From CAYVAP01 sp964343195 (GTDB taxonomy: Bacteria; Bacteroidota; Bacteroidia; J057): a stretch of 8,831 nt of DNA. The translations under genes were made by a program, and so were the position numbers. The notes under the pieces were generated by a model. The model was given only the letters and a program-made list of their open reading frames with translations. It had not been told where the DNA came from and made no database searches. Below, one piece after another: positions 1-5,687 of this stretch. The stretch lies in the NCBI GenBank assembly GCA_964343195.1, contig CAYFIR010000187.1, positions 1 to 8,831 on the forward strand, in the 5' to 3' direction. How positions within the stretch are numbered: the first letter of the stretch is position 1; the number at the start of each line of letters is the position of its first letter.

Positions 1-57
1 CCCAGGATTTTATAGAGCTACTTGCTCTCCTACAAAAAAAGGTAGGCCAAAAAACTT

Positions 58-126
58 CGGCATTTCAGGCTGCCCTGCAAGCCGCCCCGAGCGCCAAATG
101 CCGGGCCAACGCCGCCCCAGGCTTGC
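58..126. other. GC-rich intergenic segment with nested inverted repeats
   Basis: No gene is supported in the 235 bases beyond the ispE stop codon. Within them, 58-126 is clearly GC-rich against AT-rich flanks and contains two perfect inverted repeats: CGGCATTT (58-65) with AAATGCCG (96-103), and GCAAGCC (77-83) with GGCTTGC (120-126). The arms interleave, so pairing of both would give an H-type pseudoknot. The octamer GCCGCCCC also occurs twice (81-88, 111-118). A smaller hairpin, CTCTT/AAGAG, lies at 134-147. I do not recognise a known RNA family. It could be a structured RNA, a degenerate intergenic repeat or chance. Confidence 0.3.
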
Positions 127-186
127 TTTATGGCTCTTTTTGAAGAGAATTTGATAACCGAAAGCACTTGAAATCAGCAGCATGTG

Positions 187-206
187 GTAGAAGGTCCACC
201 TTATAC
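187..206 (-). terminator. weak hairpin downstream of ispE
   Basis: An imperfect 20-bp palindrome lies about 30 bp past the ispE stop: AAGGT (191-195) pairs with ACCTT (198-202) around a 2-base centre, extended by GTA/TAC after one mismatch. It is the nearest candidate for ending the ispE transcript. The loop is too tight as drawn and no T-run follows on the minus strand, so an intrinsic terminator is not convincingly shown. Confidence 0.2.
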
Positions 207-235
207 CCCATTCCCTATACCGCTAAAACGCTTTC

Positions 236-1018
236 CTATCCCTCCACAGGCCAAAGCGCTAGCATGGAGCTGCCACTGCCAGACATCGCGGCGTAGAGAG
301 CGCCCTGCTCGTATAGCTCCTTTTTTCGATCGATTAATTCGGGATAAAAGCCAAAAACAGGTACCTCCAGGTCGTTGTGAAGCTGCTCGGGCCATGCTTC
401 CATCGGGCCATTGAGCACGGCCTTTAGGTCGCGATTGTGGTCAAACTGCGTATAGTCCAGCGCCTTGTAAGCCGCAATCGTCGAGGAGTGAATGGGCTGT
501 GGATAGACCTGTAGACGAAATTTCTGTTTGATTTCAAACGGAGTCAACTCGGTACCTGTGCCGGTGGCCAGCATGGGTTGATCGTAGAGGAAGAAAGGCA
601 CGTCAGCCCCCAGCTTTGCAGCGATGAGATGCAGGTCCTCTGTACTCATTCCCAGTGCAAATAGCTGATTAAGGGCACGTAGGGTATAGGCTGCATCTGA
701 GGAACCGCCTCCCAGGCCAGCTCCTGCGGGAATGTGCTTGCGTAATTCGATGTGAACCGTCGGCAGGTCCGACACCTGCTCTTTAAGTGCACGCCAGGCT
801 TTGAGGCAGAGGTTGTCCTGCGAGTCACCTTCGAGTTGGACATTGAGTACCTCAATGGTGGACTGCTCCTGATCCCGCTCATAGATGGTAAGCTGATCTC
901 GCAGGTCGGGAACCGGAAACAGTAGGGTTTCCAGTAAGTGGTAGCCGTTGGCTTGCTTTCCTTTAATGAAGAGCCCAAGGTTGACCTTGGCGGGTGGGGA
1001 GAGGGTAAGTGCGGTCAT
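236..1018 (-). CDS. ispE: 4-diphosphocytidyl-2-C-methyl-D-erythritol kinase
   Basis: This cytoplasmic GHMP-family kinase phosphorylates the 2-hydroxyl of CDP-methylerythritol with ATP, the fourth step of the MEP (non-mevalonate) isoprenoid pathway. The 260-residue product carries the family landmarks in order: the N-terminal PPAKVNLGL strand with the substrate-site lysine (Lys11), the glycine-rich ATP loop PAGAGLGGGSSDAA (97-110), GADVPFFL with the putative catalytic base Asp139, NDLE (215-218), and the C-terminal GSGSS motif (247-251). It is slightly shorter than the E. coli enzyme but complete, ending soon after the last strand. The ATG start overlaps the stop of the upstream DUF4834-like gene by four bases (ATGA, 1015-1018), which indicates translational coupling and also supports this start. 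The family call is secure. No neighbouring MEP gene is visible in the window. Confidence 0.96.
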   Translation of the reverse strand: MTALTLSPPAKVNLGLFIKGKQANGYHLLETLLFPVPDLRDQLTIYERDQEQSTIEVLNVQLEGDSQDNLCLKAWRALKEQVSDLPTVHIELRKHIPAGAGLGGGSSDAAYTLRALNQLFALGMSTEDLHLIAAKLGADVPFFLYDQPMLATGTGTELTPFEIKQKFRLQVYPQPIHSSTIAAYKALDYTQFDHNRDLKAVLNGPMEAWPEQLHNDLEVPVFGFYPELIDRKKELYEQGALYAAMSGSGSSMLALWPVEG

Positions 1019-1308
1019 TGTGATTTTACTTCTTCGAAGTCAACGTCTTCTACGATTTCATCCTCAGAAATCTCCTTCGAAGCAGTTCCAGGTTGAGCCG
1101 TAACTTTTAGATCTTCGTCCACATAGATATTTTCCTGTCCCTGGCTGCTGGTGTAGCTACGCTGATACTGTTCAGATTGCCGCTTGGCTTCTTTTTCCAG
1201 AGTTTTCACCATACGGCGCATGGCTAGCTGAGCGATTTGCCTGCCAAACAGCTTGAAAAACCAGTAAATAGCCAGAGGGATGCCGATGATCCAGAGAAGT
1301 ACGCCCAT
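1015..1308 (-). CDS. DUF4834-like small membrane protein
   Basis: This 97-residue protein has one hydrophobic N-terminal helix (about residues 3-20, MGVLLWIIGIPLAIYWFFKL). A basic amphipathic stretch follows (RRMVKTLEKEAKRQ), then an acidic, low-complexity tail (about 60-97) rich in Glu and Asp. Layout and length match the short DUF4834 family that I associate with Bacteroidota, and the location directly upstream of ispE is consistent. The role is unknown; it is probably anchored in the inner membrane with the tail in the cytoplasm, which is inferred from the positive residues after the helix. Translation is coupled to ispE by an ATGA overlap, so the two are very likely one transcript. A candidate promoter lies about 70-100 bases upstream. 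The family assignment is from memory of sequence pattern and is moderately sure; that it is a real gene is highly likely. Confidence 0.75.
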   Translation of the reverse strand: MGVLLWIIGIPLAIYWFFKLFGRQIAQLAMRRMVKTLEKEAKRQSEQYQRSYTSSQGQENIYVDEDLKVTAQPGTASKEISEDEIVEDVDFEEVKSQ

Positions 1309-1376
1309 GATAAATTAAAATTGGTCAACTATCTGCCTAACTCAAGCCTGAGAGCGAAGTTTGACCCTAATGATTT

Positions 1377-1406
1377 CAAAATATAAGCCGAAGTTGAAAT
1401 TGCCAA
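1377..1406 (-). promoter_or_regulatory. candidate Bacteroidota-type promoter for the DUF4834-ispE operon
   Basis: On the minus strand, TATATTTTG (1377-1385) resembles the Bacteroidota -7 element TAnnTTTG with one extra base. A TTG (1404-1406) stands 23 bases before the TTTG, matching the expected -33 element. Transcription would begin near 1370, leaving a 5' leader of about 60 bases before the ATG at 1308. The site lies in the 105-bp gap after bshA, so the operon could be transcribed independently or by read-through. The call is by consensus match only. Confidence 0.4.
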
Positions 1407-1413
1407 GTTAAAA

Positions 1414-2568
1414 TCATGGATTACTTCCTTCTACTACAGGTTCTCCGGCTTGAATGACTTTGGCATAGTACGCTTCGTACTGGGGGACGATGTTGCCGAT
1501 GGAAAAGGTTTTGGCGTGGGCCACTGCTCGTTCGGAGAATGTGCGGAGACTTTCCTCCGATTGCAGGATCTCAATGCTACGCTTTGCCATCAGATCCACG
1601 TCTCCGACCGGCGCTGTGAAGCCCGTCTCACCGTCGATTACCAGTTCGGGAAGTCCGCCAGCATTGGATGAAACCACCGGAACGCCACAAGCCATGGCTT
1701 CCAGGGCTGCCAGGCCAAAGCTTTCACTTTCAGAAGGTAGCAGGAACAAGTCACCGATGGAGTAGATTTCCTCCACCGAATTTTGGGAGCCGAGGAAAGA
1801 AATGTCTTCGCAGAATCCTGCCTCACGGCACATCTCTTCGGCAGTGTGGCGTTCGGGGCCATCGCCGACCATCAACAGGCGGGAAGGAATAACCTCTCTG
1901 ATTTTAGCAAAAGTCTTCACCACATCCCCTACCCGCTTGACTTTGCGGAAATTGGATGTATGAATGATCAGTTTCTCTCCTTTGTGTGCGATCATTCGAC
2001 GGAAGTGCTCCTTGTCGTGGCGATAGAAACGGTCGGTGTCCACGAAATTGTAGATCACCTCGATATCGGTCTTAACGGGAAAGTTTTCGTAGGTGGCTTC
2101 CTTCAGGTAATTGGAAACAGCTGTAACGCCGTCACTCTGGTCAATGGAAAAGGAAACCACGGGCTCGTAGGACTGATTCTTCCCCACCAGGGTAATGTCG
2201 GTCCCGTGCAGGGTAGTAACTACGGGTACCTGGAGGTCATAATCTTTGAGGATCTGCTTGGCCAGATAAGCGACCGAAGCGTGAGGAACCGCGTAATGCA
2301 CGTGGAAGAGATCCAGGTTATTGTAGCGAGCTACGTCCACCATCATACTGGCCAGTGCCGACTCGTAGGGCACGAAGTCAAACAGCGGGTAGTCTTTGGT
2401 TCGTACTTCGTGGTAAAAAATGTGCTCGGAGAATAATTCGAGCCGAATGGGGCGGTTGTAGGTGATGAAGTGAATGTTGTGTCCGCGTTGAGCCAGGGCC
2501 TTGCCTAGTTCGGTGGCGACTACACCACTACCACCATAGGTAGGGTAACAAATGATGCCGATATTCAT
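1414..2568 (-). CDS. bshA: N-acetyl-alpha-D-glucosaminyl L-malate synthase BshA
   Basis: This retaining glycosyltransferase (GT4 family, GT-B fold) joins N-acetylglucosamine from UDP-GlcNAc to L-malate, the first step of bacillithiol synthesis, in the cytoplasm. The 384-residue length is typical. Visible landmarks are the N-terminal MNIGIICYPTYGGSGVVATE glycine-rich loop (12-15), VHYAVPHA (90-97), TLHGTDITLVG (119-129), the domain linker and second Rossmann domain with HTSNFRKVKR (203-212), VGDGPER (234-240), and the EX7E nucleotide-sugar motif Glu282/Glu290 in SESFGLAALEAMACG. The first residues and the HGTD segment separate BshA from generic GT4 enzymes. The other bacillithiol genes (bshB, bshC) are not in this window. 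The gene stands alone, with its start 75 bp from the edge of the hairpin array, so the array lies directly upstream of its promoter. Confidence 0.93.
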   Translation of the reverse strand: MNIGIICYPTYGGSGVVATELGKALAQRGHNIHFITYNRPIRLELFSEHIFYHEVRTKDYPLFDFVPYESALASMMVDVARYNNLDLFHVHYAVPHASVAYLAKQILKDYDLQVPVVTTLHGTDITLVGKNQSYEPVVSFSIDQSDGVTAVSNYLKEATYENFPVKTDIEVIYNFVDTDRFYRHDKEHFRRMIAHKGEKLIIHTSNFRKVKRVGDVVKTFAKIREVIPSRLLMVGDGPERHTAEEMCREAGFCEDISFLGSQNSVEEIYSIGDLFLLPSESESFGLAALEAMACGVPVVSSNAGGLPELVIDGETGFTAPVGDVDLMAKRSIEILQSEESLRTFSERAVAHAKTFSIGNIVPQYEAYYAKVIQAGEPVVEGSNP

Positions 2569-2617
2569 ACCGAGTCGATGAGTCCAAGTTGATCTTGCAT
2601 TGAAAAACGTCTCGGCG

Positions 2618-2625
2618 CAAAAATA
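2618..2625 (-). promoter_or_regulatory. candidate -7 element of the bshA promoter
   Basis: On the minus strand TATTTTTG matches the Bacteroidota -7 consensus TAnnTTTG exactly. It is 50 bases upstream of the bshA ATG, in an AT-rich stretch that is the only plausible promoter space between the gene and the repeat array. No TTG is found at the expected -33 position, which falls at the foot of the first hairpin (about 2645-2650). The match is therefore half of a promoter; the array may have replaced the original upstream sequence. Confidence 0.35.
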
Positions 2626-2642
2626 GTTATTTATTCCTTGCT

Positions 2643-3015
2643 ATTGCTGCGGGCTAAAGCCGCGCAGCAAGGAGGAGGGTGTCTGCTCGATTGCCGGGGA
2701 GCTTGCTGCGGGCTAAAGCCGCGCAGCAAGAAAGAGGGTACCTTCTACATTGCCAGGCGGTTTTAACCCCAGGCAATCTGGATTGGATTGCTGCGGGCTA
2801 AAGCCACGCAGCAAGGAGGAGGGTGTCTGCTCGATTGCCGGGGAGCTTGCTGCGGGCTAAAGCCGCGCAGCAAGAAAGAGGGTACCTTCTACATTGCCGG
2901 GCGGTTTTAACCCCAGGCAATCTGGATTGGATTGCTGCGGGCTGAAGCCGCGCAGCAAGGAGGAGGGTGCCTGCTACATTGCCGGGCGGTTTTAACCCCA
3001 GGCAATCTGGGATTG
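2643..3015 (+). repeat. left REP/BIME-like hairpin array, five units
   Basis: Five co-oriented copies of a two-hairpin unit with an 85-bp period. Hairpin A copies lie at 2644-2670, 2702-2730, 2788-2814, 2846-2874 and 2932-2958. Hairpin B copies lie at 2749-2777, 2893-2921 and 2978-3006, with truncated B remnants at 2690-2700 and 2834-2844. A has arms CTTGCTGCG and CGCAGCAAG, a bulged G, and GGC/GCC closing a TAAA loop. B has arms ATTGCC and GGCAAT, a bulged C, and GGT/ACC closing a TTTA loop. Two units are only 59 bp because about 26 bp of hairpin B and linker are missing. The few differences between copies (for example A to G in the loop at 2944 and a G to A in the arm at 2806) indicate recent amplification. 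No separate gene is supported here; reading frames across it only translate repeat. Confidence 0.9.
2644..2931 (+). repeat. 144-bp tandem duplication inside the left array
   Basis: Positions 2644-2787 and 2788-2931 are consecutive copies of one 144-bp block, ordered hairpin A, truncated B, hairpin A, intact B, linker. Offsets between matching hairpins are exactly 144 (2702/2846, 2749/2893). By eye the copies differ at two positions: the G/A in the arm of the first hairpin A (2662 versus 2806) and an A/G in the left arm region of the intact hairpin B (2755 versus 2899). Both copies share the same deletion in the first hairpin B, so the deletion preceded the duplication. Confidence 0.85.
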
Positions 3016-3016
3016 G

Positions 3017-3485
3017 CGACAGGGAAGTTTTATTCCTCAACTACATCAAACAAAGCCTCTAATTCTTTCTCTAGAGATAGGTTCTGATGATGTCGCTCCT
3101 GATTTCGGATGTAGGTACGAACTCGATGGAGATCATCTTCACTGACAGATGCCGCATAATATTCTCTCTGCCATTCAAATTTCTCAGGAGTTAACTCTTC
3201 GCGATTGATCCAAAAACTCGATTCTCCTTTTAACAACTGTGCCACTTCACTAAGGGAATGCTTGCTCCCAAGCCTGATCAAACAATGAACATGATCATAG
3301 TAGCCATTGATTGCTTCCAGGTGAATTTCCTTTTTTTCCGCATTTTCCTCTATGTGACAGAATAGCTTGGGCCGTAGTTTTTTTGATAGCACGGGTGCTC
3401 GCCTCTTGGTACTCCAGACCATGTGTATCCAAACTTTGAGATAGGGCATAACGAGGTTTTTTTCAGGAAAATACAAAACTTTCTC
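3017..3485 (-). mobile_element. REP-associated transposase module (IS200-like) between repeat units
   Basis: The only unique sequence inside the repeat island is this 469-bp stretch holding the transposase gene. It begins right after hairpin B5 plus its linker (CTGGGATTGG, 3007-3016, one base longer than the usual linker) and ends immediately before hairpin A6 (3486). The gene therefore sits at the junction between two array units and breaks none. No terminal inverted repeats or target duplication are visible, as expected for Y1 HUH elements. The flanking hairpins may be the real ends, in which case the mobile unit is larger than given here. Confidence 0.6.
3030..3449 (-). CDS. IS200-type / REP-associated tyrosine transposase (Y1_Tnp)
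   Basis: This small HUH nuclease (139 residues, cytoplasmic, acting on single-stranded DNA) should nick and rejoin hairpin DNA through a covalent 5'-phosphotyrosine. Visible features are the start MPYLKVWIHMVWSTKRR typical of the family, the metal-binding HUH motif His53-Val-His55 in YYDHVHCLIRL, the segment LLKGESSFWIN (72-82), WQREYYAASVS, and the nucleophile helix YIRNQERHH with Tyr113 followed four residues later by Gln117, the expected metal ligand spacing. All catalytic residues appear intact. The ATG at 3449 is preferred; the frame stays open upstream to a TTG at 3560, but that extra 37-residue stretch mostly translates repeat hairpins and lacks family similarity. Flanking REP-like arrays on both sides point to a RAYT rather than an autonomous IS200, although the short sequence resembles IS200 proteins too. 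Confidence 0.9.
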   Translation of the reverse strand: MPYLKVWIHMVWSTKRRAPVLSKKLRPKLFCHIEENAEKKEIHLEAINGYYDHVHCLIRLGSKHSLSEVAQLLKGESSFWINREELTPEKFEWQREYYAASVSEDDLHRVRTYIRNQERHHQNLSLEKELEALFDVVEE

Positions 3486-3816
3486 CTTGCTGCGGGCTAA
3501 AGCCGCGCAGCAAGAAAGAGGGTACCTTCTACATTGCCGGGCGGTTTTAACCCCAGGCAATCTAGATTAGCTTGCTGCGGGCTAAAGCCACGCAGCAAGA
3601 AAGAGGGTGCCTTCTATATTGCCGGGCGGTTTTAACCCCAGGCAATCTGGATTGGATTGCTGTAGGCTAAAGCCGCGCAGCAAGAAAGAGGGTACCTTCT
3701 ACATTGCCGGGCGGTTTTAACCCCAGGCAATCTGGATTAGCTTGCTGCGGGCTAAAGCCGCGCAGCAAGAAAGAGGGTGCCTGCTACATTGCCGGGCGGT
3801 TTTAACCCCAGGCAAT
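3486..3816 (+). repeat. right REP/BIME-like hairpin array, four units
   Basis: Four co-oriented full units continue the left array with an exact 85-bp period (unit starts 3486, 3571, 3656, 3741). Hairpin A copies are 3486-3514, 3571-3599, 3657-3683 and 3741-3769; hairpin B copies are 3533-3561, 3618-3646, 3703-3731 and 3788-3816. The spacer between A and B usually reads AAAGAGGGTACCTTCTAC or a close variant, itself nearly palindromic around GGTACC. The third A has TGTAGG in place of TGCGGG, which weakens the stem. No hairpin B is truncated here, unlike in the left array. The last hairpin ends 7 bases from the stop codon of the ABC membrane subunit gene, so transcripts of that operon would run directly into the array. 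Confidence 0.9.
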
Positions 3817-3823
3817 CAAGCGA

Positions 3824-4900
3824 TCATCCAAACCCATTCCATTTCCGAAACTCCTCTGCGAAAATCCAACTGCCCAGCCCCAGGGCCACCCAAGCCAGTC
3901 CCCACCAGGGAAAGCCATAAAGCAGGATCACAAAGGCCACCACATAAGCTGAGCCACTGCGGATCAGGTATCGTTCTACGGTGAGTGACTGGTAGTGCAA
4001 CAGGGCTATCGCCAGCATGAAAAGGGCGGTTGCGCCCAGCCAATAGGAGCCTACCGCCCAAAGAGGCATTTCCCAGGCAATGGCAATCAACGCCTCGGGC
4101 AAAAAAAGCAATCCGCCCAGCAGGAGGTAGCTGCTCCACCAGCGGCCTACCGATAGCGGCAGGTTGCGCCAGGGCATAAGCCAGTCATCGGTATGGCGAC
4201 GCAGCCAAAAGGGCAGCATCGCCTGGAGAGTAGCCACGGAAAGCAGCACCATGCCCATTCCTTTGTCCGAAAAAGGCTCATGGACGTGGTAGCGCGCTAT
4301 CCCGATGAGCAGGGCTGCAGCGCCAATTTTGTGGATGATCACACTTCGACTCTGGCTCGTCCAAAGCCCCTGCCACAGCGGATAGACCAGATTGAGCTGC
4401 CAGTTCCAGGGGGAGCGGTGAGAGGTCAGCGCCCGCTCGCTGGGGTGCAGCACCCGATGGATCATGTGGCTGGACATGCCCCAAAGTGTCCCAACCTGCA
4501 TCGTCAGCAAGGCCCAGCCGTGCCAGGTGCCGTGATAAAAACTATAGCCCATGATCACCAGGATGTAGCTCCAGGTCGGAGCGAGAATTCCCAGGGAGAC
4601 TTTGAGCAATTCCCAGCGCAGGGTCCTGGGCGCAAGCCCGCCGAGGGCGAGGAGGAACTGGTTGCCGGGGCGAGAAAAAGCCTGGACGGATTCGCGCCAG
4701 GCCTTGGCCTGATAAAGGCCAAGTACGGCGATCACGCCCAGAAAAAAACGTATGTCCTCCAGCATGGGCTCGACGAAGTAGGGGCTCACCAACATGGTCG
4801 GCGGCCGAAAAACGAAGACCATGAAGATCAGCACGAGGGTGAGCAGCAGGGCATTTCTTCGGTAAAAGCCCAGGATCAGCGATCGGTAGAGGGCGGTCAT
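3824..4900 (-). CDS. polytopic membrane protein, probable ABC transporter permease
   Basis: The product is 358 residues and strongly hydrophobic. About eight or nine membrane helices can be drawn, near residues 17-31, 50-64, 80-90, 100-119, 128-142, 191-204, 215-232, 255-275, 281-302 and 317-345; the shortest are uncertain. There is no signal peptide and no obvious catalytic motif. The start codon overlaps the stop of the ABC ATPase gene (ATGA, 4897-4900), so the two are translationally coupled and it is most likely the membrane subunit of that transporter, acting in the inner membrane. A large ectodomain is absent, unlike MacB or FtsX types, and the layout is closer to ABC-2 or EcsB-like exporters. 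I do not recognise the specific family, and the substrate cannot be told from the sequence. Confidence 0.75.
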   Translation of the reverse strand: MTALYRSLILGFYRRNALLLTLVLIFMVFVFRPPTMLVSPYFVEPMLEDIRFFLGVIAVLGLYQAKAWRESVQAFSRPGNQFLLALGGLAPRTLRWELLKVSLGILAPTWSYILVIMGYSFYHGTWHGWALLTMQVGTLWGMSSHMIHRVLHPSERALTSHRSPWNWQLNLVYPLWQGLWTSQSRSVIIHKIGAAALLIGIARYHVHEPFSDKGMGMVLLSVATLQAMLPFWLRRHTDDWLMPWRNLPLSVGRWWSSYLLLGGLLFLPEALIAIAWEMPLWAVGSYWLGATALFMLAIALLHYQSLTVERYLIRSGSAYVVAFVILLYGFPWWGLAWVALGLGSWIFAEEFRKWNGFG

Positions 4901-5586
4901 AGCTCAGCGTTTTGAAGGAGTTGGAGCCAATCCCGGGCCTGCTCGGCATCGAGGCTTTCGACTTTGCCTTCGTCCACGCGCCAGTAGGCGATGTCGAGGT
5001 GATGGGTCAGCCAGACGGTCTGATGTGAGGCAGAAACCACGTTGATGCCATCCGAAAGGCCCTGTTCGATTAACTGCATGAGTCCCTCCTGGGCCTCGGG
5101 GTCCAGCCCGGTAAACGGTTCGTCGAGCAATACCCATTCCGGCTGTCCCAGCCAGGCCAGCAACAGTGCCAGCTTTTTCTTCATACCGGTCGAATAGCTG
5201 CCGACCTTTTGATCGAGGTAATCGCCGATGGAGAGGCTTTGGCGAATCCGTGCTACCTGATCTGCATTTCCTCCTTTCACCCGCTGGTAAAATTCCACCA
5301 AATGCTCTCCACTCAGGAAGTCCGGAAAAATCGGCTCTGCCGCGACGTGGTTGATCTTTTGGCGCTGCTCGCGGGGATGGCTGCGCAGGTCCCCTACTCC
5401 ATCCAGGTTAATGGAGCCTTTGTAGGGAATGATTCCCGCCAGGGACTTGAGTAGCGTGGTTTTGCCGCCGCCATTGGGGCCGATCAGCAGGTGAAGGCCG
5501 GGAGCCCACTCCAGACGATCTACCTCCAGGATGACTTTCTGGCCATAGCGTTTGACGTAGTCTTCGAATCGCAGCATCGGGAGCAT
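4897..5586 (-). CDS. ABC transporter ATP-binding protein
   Basis: Single nucleotide-binding domain of 229 residues from the ATG at 5586. Motifs are Walker A GPNGGGKT (36-43), a variant signature YSTGM (131-135) followed by KKKLAL, Walker B WVLLDEP with catalytic Glu156, D-loop GLD (160-162) and H-loop His188 in SASHQ. At the Q-loop the sequence reads HVAAEPIFPDF, with alanine where glutamine is usual. Such variants occur in exporter-type ATPases, so activity is still likely. The protein should power the membrane subunit encoded immediately downstream with a four-base overlap. Start choice: ATG at 5577 begins closest to the first strand (MLRFEDYVKRYG) and is a good alternative; a TTG at 5607 extends the frame but is less likely. 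The domain is characteristic of ABC-2/EcsA-like exporters. The substrate is unknown. Confidence 0.88.
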   Translation of the reverse strand: MLPMLRFEDYVKRYGQKVILEVDRLEWAPGLHLLIGPNGGGKTTLLKSLAGIIPYKGSINLDGVGDLRSHPREQRQKINHVAAEPIFPDFLSGEHLVEFYQRVKGGNADQVARIRQSLSIGDYLDQKVGSYSTGMKKKLALLLAWLGQPEWVLLDEPFTGLDPEAQEGLMQLIEQGLSDGINVVSASHQTVWLTHHLDIAYWRVDEGKVESLDAEQARDWLQLLQNAEL

Positions 5587-5687
5587 TTTGGGCAATGGGT
5601 CGGTCAACAGGTTTAATTCTTACAAAAACCGGCTATTTTTTATCCAAAACCCAACTTTCCCCTGTAACTCCTTGCCGCGTCGGCATT

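Noticed and set aside
1783..2436. 217-codon plus-strand open frame inside bshA
   Set aside because: It is antisense to a clearly conserved gene and its translation resembles no protein family.
2741..2753. GTAG tetranucleotide as a REP foot, as in E. coli TnpA-REP targets
   Set aside because: GTAG occurs on the minus strand in most spacers but on the 3' side of hairpin B, not at its 5' foot, and it is absent in several units.
2798..3040. 80-codon minus-strand open frame across the left array
   Set aside because: Its translation is the repeat read in successive frames (recurring KTARQCRRYPLS-type text). The 85-bp period keeps it open by accident and no start or family similarity supports it.
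3450..3560. N-terminal extension of the transposase from TTG at 3560
   Set aside because: Most of the added residues come from hairpins A6 and B6, while the ATG at 3449 begins exactly at the conserved family N-terminus.
2643..3816. CRISPR array
   Set aside because: The 85-bp units are conserved throughout, with no unique spacers between short repeats and no cas genes nearby.
4193..4915. 240-codon plus-strand open frame opposite the ABC membrane subunit gene
   Set aside because: It is His-, Gln- and Pro-rich antisense text without domain features; the minus-strand frame has real membrane helices and is coupled to the ATPase gene.
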